Shown piece after piece: positions 1 through 7,798 of a DNA stretch of 64,000 nucleotides. The stretch lies in contig NZ_MQUQ01000005.1 in assembly GCF_001953865.1 (NCBI RefSeq), positions 135,401-199,400 of the forward strand, read 5' to 3'. Under the pieces are notes generated by a model. The model did not search any database and had not been told where the DNA came from. It saw only the letters and a list, made by a program, of their open reading frames with translations. The stretch comes from Amycolatopsis coloradensis (GTDB lineage Bacteria > Actinomycetota > Actinomycetes > Mycobacteriales > Pseudonocardiaceae). Within the stretch, counting starts at the first letter, position 1. Each line of letters begins with the position of its first letter. Position numbers and translations under genes: made by a program.

Positions 1-1032
1 GTCGGTGATCAGCAGGACGGCGGGAGCTTCGTCGCTCGTGGCCTGCTCGATCGCCGCACGCAGCCGCGCGGCGGCCACGTTCGGTTCGAGAACGGCGATG
101 TTCGGCGCCGCGAGCGACACCACCCGCACCTTCTCGGCCTGTGCCACGGCGCGGACCAGCGTCGCCTTCCCGACGCCTTCCGGCCCGGACAGCAGTACCC
201 CGAGATGCGCCGAGGTCCCGAGTTTGGCCAGCAGTTCCGGACGGTGGAAGGCCAGGTCGAACCATTCGGCGAGCTTGCGCGCGGCCGATTCGGAGCCGGC
301 GAGATCGGACAAGGGAGGGACGGATTCCTCGGCCACCTCGTCGATCTGTTCGTCTTCGACGATCTCGGCGTCGATGAAGTCTTCGTGCGGGGAAGAGGGC
401 GTGCTGCGCACCAGCGTGGTCCCGGCACGGGCCGGAGCGGCGGCGGGCGTGGCCTCGCCGGTGCGGGCCCCGTCCCGCCAGCTGACCACAGTGGACGGTC
501 CGACGGCGACCGGGCCCGACGGCTCGGTGGCGGTGACGGTCAGCAGTTCGTTCGTCCAGGTCATGCCGATGGCGCGGGAGAGCTGGCCGCGGACCGCGGA
601 GACGTCGGAGCCGGGCGCGGGCGCGAGATCCTGGGGGAGCAGGGAAACCGCGTCGCCGACGGTCAGCACCTTGCCGATCAGGGCGAGCCGCAGGGTGTGC
701 GGGGAGAGCGACACGCTGGCCATCCGCGAGCCCGACACGGTGACCGTCTTCGCGGCCGACACCTCCGCCGGCGCGACGACCACCTCCGAGCCCTCGGTCA
801 CGCCGAGATTCGACATCGTGACGTCGTCGAGGAGGATCACGCCCGGGATCCCCTCAGCTTCCGAAGGCGCGGCCAGCGCCGAACTGACGCGCGCGCCGGT
901 GAGGCGGACAGTGTCCCAGGCCATCAGGCCGAGCGCGTCGAGGACTTCGGGGTGCAGCCGGACGACGCCGCGGCGGGAATCCAGGGCGGACGGGGTGTGC
1001 CGGACGGTCAGCGTGATCTGGGGTGCGCTCAC
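1..1032 (-). CDS. CDC48-type AAA+ ATPase (C-terminus outside window)
   Basis: Only the first 344 codons are in the window; the gene runs off the left edge. Residues 1 to about 170 look like the double-psi barrel N-domain of CDC48/VAT proteins (start VSAPQITLTVRH). A linker rich in A, P and E follows, then an AAA+ module with a Walker A-like segment SGPEGVGKATLV, in which the usual GKT is GKA. The frame ends at the Walker B region (AVLLITD), so catalytic competence cannot be judged. The GTG start at 1032 follows a stretch without coding signal. It lies downstream of pssA and psd on the same strand, the arrangement of M. tuberculosis Rv0435c. Likely a protein-remodelling ATPase; the substrate is unknown. 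Confidence 0.85.
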   Translation of the reverse strand, partial: MSAPQITLTVRHTPSALDSRRGVVRLHPEVLDALGLMAWDTVRLTGARVSSALAAPSEAEGIPGVILLDDVTMSNLGVTEGSEVVVAPAEVSAAKTVTVSGSRMASVSLSPHTLRLALIGKVLTVGDAVSLLPQDLAPAPGSDVSAVRGQLSRAIGMTWTNELLTVTATEPSGPVAVGPSTVVSWRDGARTGEATPAAAPARAGTTLVRSTPSSPHEDFIDAEIVEDEQIDEVAEESVPPLSDLAGSESAARKLAEWFDLAFHRPELLAKLGTSAHLGVLLSGPEGVGKATLVRAVAQAEKVRVVSLAAPNIAVLEPNVAAARLRAAIEQATSDEAPAVLLITD

Positions 1033-1204
1033 CCTGTCACCCTATCCAGGCTCAGGCCGCCCAGCCGTTGAAGTGCGCGATCCGGTCGAGTGGCGGCCGC
1101 TTGCCGGGCCGGAAGTCCCGTTCCAGCTGGATCTGGTGATCGGCGGGCTGGCCGCTTCGGCGCAGTGAGCAAGGGACCTTTGGTGTCGCCCTGGCGCCGC
1201 GTCA

Positions 1205-1259
1205 GTACATGAAGGCCCCCTTCCTTGCGTTAGGCGCAAGGAAGGGGGCCTTCATGTAC
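1205..1259. repeat. Family I palindrome, 25-bp perfect arms
   Basis: Arms 1205-1229 and 1235-1259 are exact reverse complements around a 5-base loop. The core is ATGAAGGCCCCCTTCC. It lies between the stop of pssA and the start of the ATPase gene and would act as a strong terminator or attenuator on either strand. Related elements are at 15121-15175, 21099-21127 and 30081-30131. Confidence 0.85.
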
Positions 1260-1302
1260 CGAGCAATCCGGATAGAGCGACCCACGGCCGGTTCCAGGCC
1301 AC

Positions 1303-1344
1303 TTGTCCCCAAGTTGTCCACAGGGTCACCTCATTGTGGACAAC
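1303..1344. promoter_or_regulatory. Cluster of three DnaA-box-like 9-mers
   Basis: TTGTCCCCA (1303-1311), TTGTCCACA (1314-1322) and the inverted TGTGGACAA (1335-1343) lie within 41 bases. TTGTCCACA is the preferred DnaA box of high-GC actinobacteria. The last two form a 10-bp inverted repeat (1313-1322 / 1335-1344). The site is between pssA and the CDC48-like gene, so it is not next to dnaA-dnaN. The rest of the gap at 1033-1447 holds the Family I palindrome, a short Family IV copy at 1167-1182 and a G-rich run at 1418-1447. Confidence 0.5.
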
Positions 1345-1417
1345 TCACCCCCTCGACCCCCGTTTCCCCAGGTCCCGTCGGTCAGTCCCGATACGCTGGG
1401 CGCGGGGCCGTCCCCCT

Positions 1418-1447
1418 GGGACGGGCGGGGGGTGGGGGAACGCGGGG
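1418..1447 (+). other. G-quadruplex-forming run
   Basis: Five G-tracts of 3 to 6 bases, separated by loops of 1 to 5 bases, lie immediately downstream of the pssA stop codon. They are on the strand opposite to the pssA mRNA. The pattern meets the usual four-tract rule for an intramolecular G-quadruplex. In such GC-rich DNA it can arise by chance. Confidence 0.4.
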
Positions 1448-2419
1448 TCAGCGTTTGCGGAGGCCGATCCGGCGCCAGGAGCGACGGCGGGGTCCGCGGC
1501 CGTTGTCGCGGTCCTTTTCGCTGGTGATGGTGCGCGGAGTGCGCGCGACGTGCTGTTCGCCCCGCTGAAGCCGGACACGCTGGGCGGCACCGGCCACCAC
1601 GCGCCGCAGCGGCGGACGCAGGCCGAGACGGCGGCGGCTCGAAGAACGCCGGATCGCGCGCCGTTCCCGCGGCGGAGCCATCCACGCTTCCGGGTGTTTG
1701 GCGAGCCAGCGCTGCCGGTACACCGAGTACGGGATGTGCGCCAGGTACAGCACCAGCGCGATCGCCAGCGCCACCAGCGGGAACTGGATGATCGCGGCGG
1801 CCAGCAGGCCCACCCCGACCAGCAGCGGCGCGATCGCCTTCGCCGGCGCCTTCACCGTCTTCAGCGAAAGCGTCGGGATCCGGCTGATCAGCAGCGCGGC
1901 CACGGCGATCGTCCACACCCACACCACGTACTGATGCGACCACCAGCCCTGCCCGAACTGCAGTTCCAGGATCAGCGGCAGCATCGCCAGCAGACCACCG
2001 GCGGGCGCGGGCACGCCGACGAAGAACTCACCCGCGTACGGCGGCTGTGCGGTGTCCTCGATCAGCGTGTTGAACCGCGCCAGCCGCAAGATCATGCAGA
2101 CTGCGAAGATCAGCGACGCGACCCAGCCGATCCGCTCACCTTCGGCGTGCCAGACGTATAGCACCAGCGCGGGCGCGACACCGAACGAGATGCCGTCGGA
2201 CAGTGAGTCGAGTTCCTGCCCCATCTTCGACGTCGCGTCCAGCAGTCGCGCGATCCGGCCGTCGAGGCTGTCGAGCACCGCGGCGATACCGATCGACGCG
2301 ATCGCCATCGGATAGTTGCCGATCAGCGCGAACTGCACCGACGACAGACCGGCGCACAGGGCGAGCACCGTGATGGCGTTCGGCAGCAGCCGGACGCCGG
2401 GAGTGGTCACGCGGACCAT
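1448..2419 (-). CDS. pssA: CDP-diacylglycerol--serine O-phosphatidyltransferase
   Basis: Integral membrane enzyme joining CDP-diacylglycerol and serine to give phosphatidylserine. The CDP-alcohol phosphatidyltransferase signature DG-x2-AR-x8-G-x3-D-x3-D is intact at residues 53-75 (D53, G54, A57, R58, G67, D71, D75). Several hydrophobic helices follow up to about residue 235. The last 80 or so residues are basic and low-complexity, a cytoplasmic tail longer than the catalytic fold needs; codon use stays coding-like to the stop. The ATG at 2419 is 3 bases from the psd stop, so the two genes form an operon making phosphatidylethanolamine, as in M. tuberculosis Rv0436c-Rv0437c. Confidence 0.95.
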   Translation of the reverse strand: MVRVTTPGVRLLPNAITVLALCAGLSSVQFALIGNYPMAIASIGIAAVLDSLDGRIARLLDATSKMGQELDSLSDGISFGVAPALVLYVWHAEGERIGWVASLIFAVCMILRLARFNTLIEDTAQPPYAGEFFVGVPAPAGGLLAMLPLILELQFGQGWWSHQYVVWVWTIAVAALLISRIPTLSLKTVKAPAKAIAPLLVGVGLLAAAIIQFPLVALAIALVLYLAHIPYSVYRQRWLAKHPEAWMAPPRERRAIRRSSSRRRLGLRPPLRRVVAGAAQRVRLQRGEQHVARTPRTITSEKDRDNGRGPRRRSWRRIGLRKR

Positions 2420-2422
2420 GGA

Positions 2423-3151
2423 TCAGCCTTCCGGGTGCGGCGCCGTGGGCAGCTCGGCGATCGGGGTCTCGCCGCCGATCGTGCGCTGGCCCTTCGAGAC
2501 GAGGACCTTGCTGCCCGGCGGCAGGTACAGGTCGACTCGCGAGCCGAAGCGGATGATGCCGTACGTCGAGCCGACGCCGACCTCGTCACCCTCGCGGATT
2601 TCACAGAGGATGCGCCGGGCCACCAGCCCGGCGATCTGCACCACGACGAGTTCGTGGCCGTCTTCGGTGCGCATGAGCACGGAGTTGCGCTCGTTGTCTT
2701 CGCTCGCCTTGTCCAGGTCCGCGGACAGGAACTTCCCCGGCCGGTAGGCGACCCGCTCGATCACGCCGGACGCCGGGATCCGCTGGACGTGCACGTCGAA
2801 CACCGACAGGAACACGCTGACCCGCATCCGCGGCTCGGCGGGCAGCCCCAGCTCGGGCGGCGGCACGGCCTCTTCGATCAGCGAGACCAGGCCGTCCGCC
2901 GACGCGACCGCGAGACCGGACTGGGCGGGCGGAACGCGCTTGGGCTCACGGAAGAAGGCGGCCGTGGCGGCCGTCGCGAGCGCGCCGAGGACGCCGAGGC
3001 GCTTGGAGAACCTCCGCAGCACCAGCGTCGCGGCGAGGCCGCCGAACACGAACGGCCTGCCGGCCGGGTGCATCGGCGGGACGGTCTCGCGCGCCAGCTT
3101 CACGGCGTGCGCGAGGGGGTTGCCAGTGGCTTCCGGCCGGTTGCCGCTCAT
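2423..3151 (-). CDS. psd: Phosphatidylserine decarboxylase proenzyme
   Basis: Makes phosphatidylethanolamine from phosphatidylserine. The 242-residue length fits the short, actinobacterial archaetidylserine-decarboxylase-like (PSD-A) class. The autocleavage motif RFGSR is at residues 201-205; cleavage between G203 and S204 gives the small alpha subunit with its pyruvoyl group. A hydrophobic segment near residues 33-66 is the likely membrane anchor. FDVHVQRIP (residues 118-126) contains the conserved His/Arg substrate region. First gene of the psd-pssA unit; the upstream gap to 3352 probably holds its promoter. Confidence 0.95.
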   Translation of the reverse strand: MSGNRPEATGNPLAHAVKLARETVPPMHPAGRPFVFGGLAATLVLRRFSKRLGVLGALATAATAAFFREPKRVPPAQSGLAVASADGLVSLIEEAVPPPELGLPAEPRMRVSVFLSVFDVHVQRIPASGVIERVAYRPGKFLSADLDKASEDNERNSVLMRTEDGHELVVVQIAGLVARRILCEIREGDEVGVGSTYGIIRFGSRVDLYLPPGSKVLVSKGQRTIGGETPIAELPTAPHPEG

Positions 3152-3351
3152 TGGTCGGGTTCACCGCAGTTCGTGTCGGGGGTTGGGCATGAAGAGCCAC
3201 CACGCTACCGCCCTGTCCGGGGCCGGGCCGTGGCCTCCCCCGCAAGGGTTTCCCCGGTCCGGGTGGGAGGGGCCACATCGCGGTAACGGTAGGTGGAAAT
3301 AAGCGATAACTCTAGGTAGTTGATGCCGATCGCCGACCTTGAGGACCCCGA

Positions 3352-3546
3352 ATGCCCGCCAGCCCGGACCCCGCGGGCGAGCGCCTCGCCGAGTTGTTCC
3401 GAGCCTGGAAGAGGGACATTTCGGCGGTGCCGATGCCTTCGCTCGTCGACCCCGTTCGCGCCGCCTCGGTGATCGCCGAGGCCCGAGAAGCCGGATGCAT
3501 ATGCCCCCCGACGGCACATGCACCCGGCCGCGGCCGCTGGAACTGA
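3352..3546 (+). CDS. Small hypothetical protein (64 aa)
   Basis: ATG start; almost all codons end in G or C, typical of genuine genes here, whereas competing minus-strand frames look like shadows. The sequence opens MPASPDPAGERLAELFRAW, an amphipathic helix-like N-terminus, and ends with a short Cys-containing tail (AGCICPP). No family recognised. It is divergent from psd and convergent with the GlsB-like gene. Function unknown; coding status is likely but not certain. Confidence 0.5.
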   Translation: MPASPDPAGERLAELFRAWKRDISAVPMPSLVDPVRAASVIAEAREAGCICPPTAHAPGRGRWN

Positions 3547-3625
3547 ACGAAAGTCCCACCTTAGATCGCCGGACGCCCGCGATCACCCGTCGCGAGTCAA
3601 CCGTTACCAACGGTTACTCCGGTGG

Positions 3626-3916
3626 TCACCGATGACGGGGCGGCCGAGGATCGCGCCGCCCGGAGCCGCGCACCAGCCGCAGCAGGGCGAGCAGCACGAT
3701 CGAGCCGAGGATGGCGACGCCGAAGCTGGGAAAGTCGAACTCGAAACTCCGCTCGGTGCCCGTCGCGAGGCGGTAGATGAAACCACCCAGCGCCGCGCCG
3801 AGTACGCCGATCAGGATGCTGAACAGGCAGCCGCTCCGCCGGTCCTGGCCGCCCACCACGACGTTGGCCAGCCAGCCGGCGATGGCGCCGAACACGATCC
3901 ACGAGAAGAAACCCAT
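3626..3916 (-). CDS. GlsB/YeaQ/YmgE family membrane protein
   Basis: 96-residue protein with three hydrophobic segments: about residues 3-20 (FSWIVFGAIAGWLANVV), 30-50 (LFSILIGVLGAALGGFIY) and 66-83. The glycine-rich transglycosylase-associated/GlsB signature GAIAGWLA is present. Members are small stress-associated inner-membrane proteins of uncertain biochemical role. The basic tail RRDPRPPRHR is probably cytoplasmic. It is transcribed divergently from the ArsR-type regulator, with 80 bases between the starts that contain the regulator's probable operator, so co-regulation is possible. Confidence 0.9.
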   Translation of the reverse strand: MGFFSWIVFGAIAGWLANVVVGGQDRRSGCLFSILIGVLGAALGGFIYRLATGTERSFEFDFPSFGVAILGSIVLLALLRLVRGSGRRDPRPPRHR

Positions 3917-3949
3917 GCCCCGAGATTACCGACGCGAATGGAGTAGCGC

Positions 3950-3977
3950 ACAAGAAGACTTGTACAAGGGTTCTTGT
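3950..3977. promoter_or_regulatory. Two tandem operator-like dyads before the ArsR gene
   Basis: Adjacent 14-mers ACAAGAAGACTTGT (3950-3963) and ACAAGGGTTCTTGT (3964-3977) each fit ACAAG-N4-CTTGT. They end 19 bases before the ATG of the regulator and lie between the divergent starts. Position and symmetry suggest an autoregulatory binding site for the winged-helix protein at 3997-4560. Confidence 0.6.
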
Positions 3978-3996
3978 GCAACTACTGTTGTGCGTT

Positions 3997-4560
3997 ATGG
4001 CCGACCGTGAAGTGCGTGAAGTCCACGATTCGAAGGTGCTCGCCGCGATGTCGCATCCGCTGCGGCGCCGCCTGCTCGACGTCCTCCGGCTCGACGGCCC
4101 GTGCACCGCGTCCGTACTCGCTGAGCGGACCGGGCAGGCCGTCGGGAACGTCAGTCACCACTTGAAGGTGCTGGCCGCCAGCGACCTCGTCGAGGAGGCG
4201 CCCGAACTCGCCCGCGACCGGCGTGAGCGCTGGTGGCGCCGCGTCGGGTACGCGGTTTCCTGGTCACCCTCGGACTTCCCGGACGACCCGGTCGCGGCCG
4301 CCGCCGAATCCCTCGCCCTCGAACGCCAGGTCTCCATGGCGCGGCAATGGTTCGCCGAACGCGAGGCCTACCCCGAGCAGTGGCACCGGGCCGCTTTCGC
4401 GACCGACAGCTGGATGAAGCTGTCGGTCGCGGAAATGGCCGAGATCGAGGGCCGGATCCAGGCGCTGGTCCGGGAGTACAGCGATCGGGAACAGCCCGAC
4501 GACGGCCAGGAACGCAGGCCGGTGTTCTTCTCCGCCCGAGCCGTCCCGGCCCGGCCGTGA
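3997..4560 (+). CDS. ArsR-type winged-helix transcriptional regulator
   Basis: 187-residue DNA-binding protein. HDSKVLAAMSHPLRRRLLDVLRL begins an ArsR-like winged helix, and the recognition region is AERTGQAVGNVSHHLKVL (about residues 39-56). The C-terminal half (WSPSDFPDD onward) is helical and may bind a ligand or dimerise. No metal-binding CxC is visible, so a drug or metabolite is a more likely signal than arsenic. An in-frame GTG at 3976 could add seven residues, but it falls inside the dyads, so the ATG at 3997 is preferred. The stop overlaps the MFS start (GTGA at 4557-4560), so the two are translationally coupled. Confidence 0.88.
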   Translation: MADREVREVHDSKVLAAMSHPLRRRLLDVLRLDGPCTASVLAERTGQAVGNVSHHLKVLAASDLVEEAPELARDRRERWWRRVGYAVSWSPSDFPDDPVAAAAESLALERQVSMARQWFAEREAYPEQWHRAAFATDSWMKLSVAEMAEIEGRIQALVREYSDREQPDDGQERRPVFFSARAVPARP

Positions 4561-5813
4561 GCGTCCGTGAACGCGGCGGATCGCTGCGCTCACGCGATTT
4601 CCGGCTGCTGTGGACCGGCGAGACGACCAGCGTGCTCGGCAGTTCCATCGCCGTCGTCGCGCTGCCGCTCGTCGCGGTGGTCACCCTGGAGGCGAGCACG
4701 TTCGCCGTCGGACTGCTGACCGCGGCCGCCTGGGTGCCGTGGCTGCTCATCGGCCTGCCTGCGGGCGCGTGGGTCGACCGCTGGCCGAAACGGCCGATCA
4801 TGCTGGTGTGCAACACCTTCTCGATGCTGGTGTTCCTGAGCGTCCCGATCGCCGCCTGGTTCGGGCTGCTCACGATGCTCCACTTGATCGTCGTCGCACT
4901 GGCCGGCGGCGTCGCGAAGGTGTTCTTCAACGTCGCCTACCGCGCCTACCTGCCCTCATTGGTCTCGAAGGAGGAACTCCAGGAGGCGAACGAGAAACTG
5001 CAGGGCAGCGAGTCCGCCGCGCAGATCGCCGGACCCGGACTCGCCGGGCTGCTGGCCCAGGGATTCGGCGCCGTCGCCGGGGTGCTCGCCGACGCCGTCA
5101 GTTTCGGGATCTCCTTGCTGTGCCTGCGATCCATCCGCTACCGCGAGCCCAGCCGCGTGGTCACCACGCGGTCGCGGCTGCGGGACGAGATCCGCGAGGG
5201 CCTCGATTTCGTTCTCCGGGACCGGTTCCTGCGCGTCTTCGCGGTCTTCGGCGCGGTCTCGAACGTCGCGCTCATGGGGTATCAGTCGATCGAGGTCGTG
5301 TTCCTCGCCCGCGATCTCGGGGTGGGGCCGGGTGCCGTCGGGCTGGTGCTCGCGCTCGTCGGCGCGGGCGGCGTTTTCGGCGCCGCGTCGTCGGGCAGAC
5401 TCGCCGCACGTATCGGCACCGCGCGAGCCTTCGTGCTCTGTGAGGGCTTCGGGGCGCTGATGATGTTGCTGGGGCCGCTCGCGCGGGGCGGCTGGGGGCT
5501 CGCGTTCTTCGTCGCCGCCGGGTTTTCGCTGAGCGCCGGGGTGGTCGGCTCGAACGTCCTCAACGCCACGTTCAAGCAGCGCTATGTCCCGGCGGCGATG
5601 TTCGGCCGGGTCACCGCGAGCATGTCCGTGCTGAGCTTCGGCGCGATCGCGCTGGGCGGCCTGCTGGGCGGGATCCTCGGCGAGACCGCGGGCGTGCGGC
5701 AGACGTTGTGGCTGATGGCCGGGCTCGAAGTCGTCGCCGTCGCCGCGCTGCTGTTCACGCCGATCGGCCGGTGCCGCGACTTCCCGATCGCGTCGCGTTG
5801 CCAGACCGCGTGA
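4557..5813 (+). CDS. MFS efflux transporter
   Basis: 418 residues with about 12 predicted membrane segments, of the bacterial drug-exporter type (MFS_3/enterobactin exporter-like). RSRDFRLLWTGE at the N-terminus and GAWVDRWPKRPIM between helices 2 and 3 (the MFS motif A region) are typical. A long cytoplasmic loop follows helix 6 (RYREPSRVVTTRSRLRDEI). The GTG start overlaps the stop of the ArsR-type gene by four bases, so regulator and pump are one unit. Substrate unknown; expression is presumably released when the regulator leaves the tandem dyads upstream. Confidence 0.9.
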   Translation: MSVRERGGSLRSRDFRLLWTGETTSVLGSSIAVVALPLVAVVTLEASTFAVGLLTAAAWVPWLLIGLPAGAWVDRWPKRPIMLVCNTFSMLVFLSVPIAAWFGLLTMLHLIVVALAGGVAKVFFNVAYRAYLPSLVSKEELQEANEKLQGSESAAQIAGPGLAGLLAQGFGAVAGVLADAVSFGISLLCLRSIRYREPSRVVTTRSRLRDEIREGLDFVLRDRFLRVFAVFGAVSNVALMGYQSIEVVFLARDLGVGPGAVGLVLALVGAGGVFGAASSGRLAARIGTARAFVLCEGFGALMMLLGPLARGGWGLAFFVAAGFSLSAGVVGSNVLNATFKQRYVPAAMFGRVTASMSVLSFGAIALGGLLGGILGETAGVRQTLWLMAGLEVVAVAALLFTPIGRCRDFPIASRCQTA

Positions 5814-5848
5814 AGGAGCGCAAGTAGCCGGCTACTGGAGGAAGAGGG

Positions 5849-7042
5849 TCACAGCAGCAGGACGTCCACCTCGTCGCCCTGCTCGGCGGAGTCCACGTCC
5901 TCCGGCAGCACGATCAGGCAGTTCGCCTGCGTGAACGACGCCAGCAGATGCGATCCCGGCCCGCCGCGCGGCCCGACGATCCCGGTGACCTCGCCCTCGG
6001 CATGCGTGTAGAAGCCCCGCCGGAACTGACGCCTTCCGGCGGGGGACGTCATCGCCTCGGTCAGCCGGGCCCGCACCCGCTGCCGGTCGACCCCGGAATG
6101 CCCCATCGCCGACAGCAGCGCCGGCCGCAGGAACGCCTCGAAGGACACGAGCACGCTCACCGGATTGCCCGGCAGCGTCACCACCGGCACGCCGTTCCAC
6201 CGTCCGCAGCCCTGCGGCCCGCCCGGCTGCATCGCGACCTTCCGGAATTCCACGCCCTGCCCGGTCAGCGCGTCCTTCACCACTTCGTACGCCCCCGCGC
6301 TGACCCCGCCCGAGGTCACCAGCAGATCCACGTCCGCCAGCCGCGGCTCGATCACCGCCCGGAACTCGGCCACGTCGTCGACGACACTGCGCACGACCTC
6401 GGCCTCGCAGCCGAGCGCGCGGATCGCGGACGCCAGCATGATGCTGTTCGACTCGTAGATCTGCCCGTGCCGCAAGGGTTCCGGCGCGTCGACGAGTTCG
6501 GTGCCGGTGGACACGACGAGCACCTTCAACGGCCTCCGCACCGGGACCTCGGCGAGTCCGACAGCCGCCGCGAGCCCCAGTCGCGCCGGGCCGAGCACGC
6601 TTCCGGCGGACAGCGCCACCGTGCCCTCGACGACGTCTTCGCCGAGATGTCTGATGTGCGCGCCCGGGACGGCTGTCCTGAGAATTCGGACGTCGGTCAC
6701 GCCACCGTCCGTGTGCTCGACCATCACGACGGCGTCCGCGCCGGGTGGCAGCGGGGCGCCGGTCATGATCCGGTGCGCGGTCCCCGGCTCCAGTGTCCCG
6801 ATCTCGACGCGGCCGGCGGGGATGTCGTCGGCGACCGGCAGCGTTACGGGCACTTGGGAGACATCGGCCGCGCGGACGGCGTAACCGTCCATAGCGGAGT
6901 TGTCGAACGGCGGCAGCGAAACCCCCGCGAGTACGTCCTCGGCCAGGACTAGCCCGGCGGCGGAGGCGAGCGGAAGGCTGATGACGGGGGCGTTTCCGAG
7001 CAGGCCGGTGACGGTCTCACGGTGGGCGTCGACGGAGATCAC
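5849..7042 (-). CDS. moeA: Molybdopterin molybdenumtransferase MoeA
   Basis: Inserts molybdate into adenylylated molybdopterin, the last common step of Moco synthesis. Family signatures are present: LPPFDNSAMDGYAVRA early, the MTGAPLPPGADAVVMVE block, STGTEL and TSGGVSAGAYE of the MoCF-binding fold, and LPGNPVS near the active site. Start: GTG at 7042 lies 9 bases after GGGGAGG; an ATG three codons upstream sits directly against that ribosome-binding site and is less well spaced. About 397 residues, normal length. Convergent with the MFS gene and divergent from the AIM24 pair. The other Moco genes are 42-48 kb away in this window. Confidence 0.95.
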   Translation of the reverse strand: MISVDAHRETVTGLLGNAPVISLPLASAAGLVLAEDVLAGVSLPPFDNSAMDGYAVRAADVSQVPVTLPVADDIPAGRVEIGTLEPGTAHRIMTGAPLPPGADAVVMVEHTDGGVTDVRILRTAVPGAHIRHLGEDVVEGTVALSAGSVLGPARLGLAAAVGLAEVPVRRPLKVLVVSTGTELVDAPEPLRHGQIYESNSIMLASAIRALGCEAEVVRSVVDDVAEFRAVIEPRLADVDLLVTSGGVSAGAYEVVKDALTGQGVEFRKVAMQPGGPQGCGRWNGVPVVTLPGNPVSVLVSFEAFLRPALLSAMGHSGVDRQRVRARLTEAMTSPAGRRQFRRGFYTHAEGEVTGIVGPRGGPGSHLLASFTQANCLIVLPEDVDSAEQGDEVDVLLL

Positions 7043-7116
7043 GACGACCATCCTCCCCGGTCGGGGGCCGCATGCAACACTCTGCGCGTCACAACGACCA
7101 CCGGGGAGCAGAAGAC

Positions 7117-7794
7117 ATGCAGGTTCAGATCCGTCACCAGCCATCGTTCGCGGTGGCGAGGCTCATGCTCGCACCGGGTGAACCGGCGCAGGTCGAGTCG
7201 GGCGCGATGATGGCGACGAGCTATGGCGTGCAGGTCCAGTCCCAGGCGCAGGGCGGCATCATGAAGGGGCTCGGCCGCGCTTTCCTCTCCGGCGAGTCCT
7301 TCTTCATCTCCACCTACACCGCCCCGCAGAACGGCGGCTGGGTCGACGTCGCCGCGAACCTGCCCGGCGACATGCAGATCATCAACCTCGACGGCCGCAC
7401 CGGCTGGTGCGTCACCCGCGGTTCGTGGCTCGCGTCCTCCCACGGCGTGCAGACCGAGACCAAATGGGGCGGGCTCAAGAACCTCGTCGGCGGCGAGGGC
7501 GGCTTCCTGACGCACGCGACGGGACAGGGCCCGCTGGTCGTGGCCTGCTACGGCGCGCTGGAGACGGTCACCCTCCAGCAGGGCGAGGTGATCACCATCG
7601 ACACCGGGCACGTCGTCGCGTTCGCCGACACCCTGCAGTACCAGATCCGCAAGGTCGCCACCGGTGTCATCCAGTCGATGAAGAGCGGTGAAGGCCTCGT
7701 CTTCGACTTCGCCGGGCCGGGCCAGTTGCTCACCCAGACCCGCAACCCGTCGGCGCTGTCCGCCTGGGTGATCGCCCAGGTCCCGTCCCGCTGA
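7117..7794 (+). CDS. AIM24 family protein (first copy)
   Basis: 225 residues, with the beta-rich AIM24/TRAP-like fold. Characteristic pieces are RLMLAPGEPAQVESGAMMA, GESFFISTYTA, GEVITIDTGHVVAF and FDFAGPGQLLTQTRNP. Bacterial members are widespread, cytosolic or membrane-associated, and without an assigned biochemical function. The start at 7117 has GGGGAG eight bases upstream; an upstream in-frame start lacks one. Followed four bases later by a second, more diverged copy. Confidence 0.9.
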   Translation: MQVQIRHQPSFAVARLMLAPGEPAQVESGAMMATSYGVQVQSQAQGGIMKGLGRAFLSGESFFISTYTAPQNGGWVDVAANLPGDMQIINLDGRTGWCVTRGSWLASSHGVQTETKWGGLKNLVGGEGGFLTHATGQGPLVVACYGALETVTLQQGEVITIDTGHVVAFADTLQYQIRKVATGVIQSMKSGEGLVFDFAGPGQLLTQTRNPSALSAWVIAQVPSR

Positions 7795-7798
7795 GCGC

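Noticed and set aside
1303-1344. Chromosomal origin oriC
   Set aside because: DnaA-box-like 9-mers are present, but there are only three, there is no AT-rich unwinding region, and dnaA, dnaN or rpmH are not adjacent.
4233-4556. Longer start for the MFS transporter
   Set aside because: The extension overlaps the ArsR-type gene in another frame and is Arg/Gly-rich; the GTG at 4557 gives the expected N-terminus and a coupled GTGA overlap.
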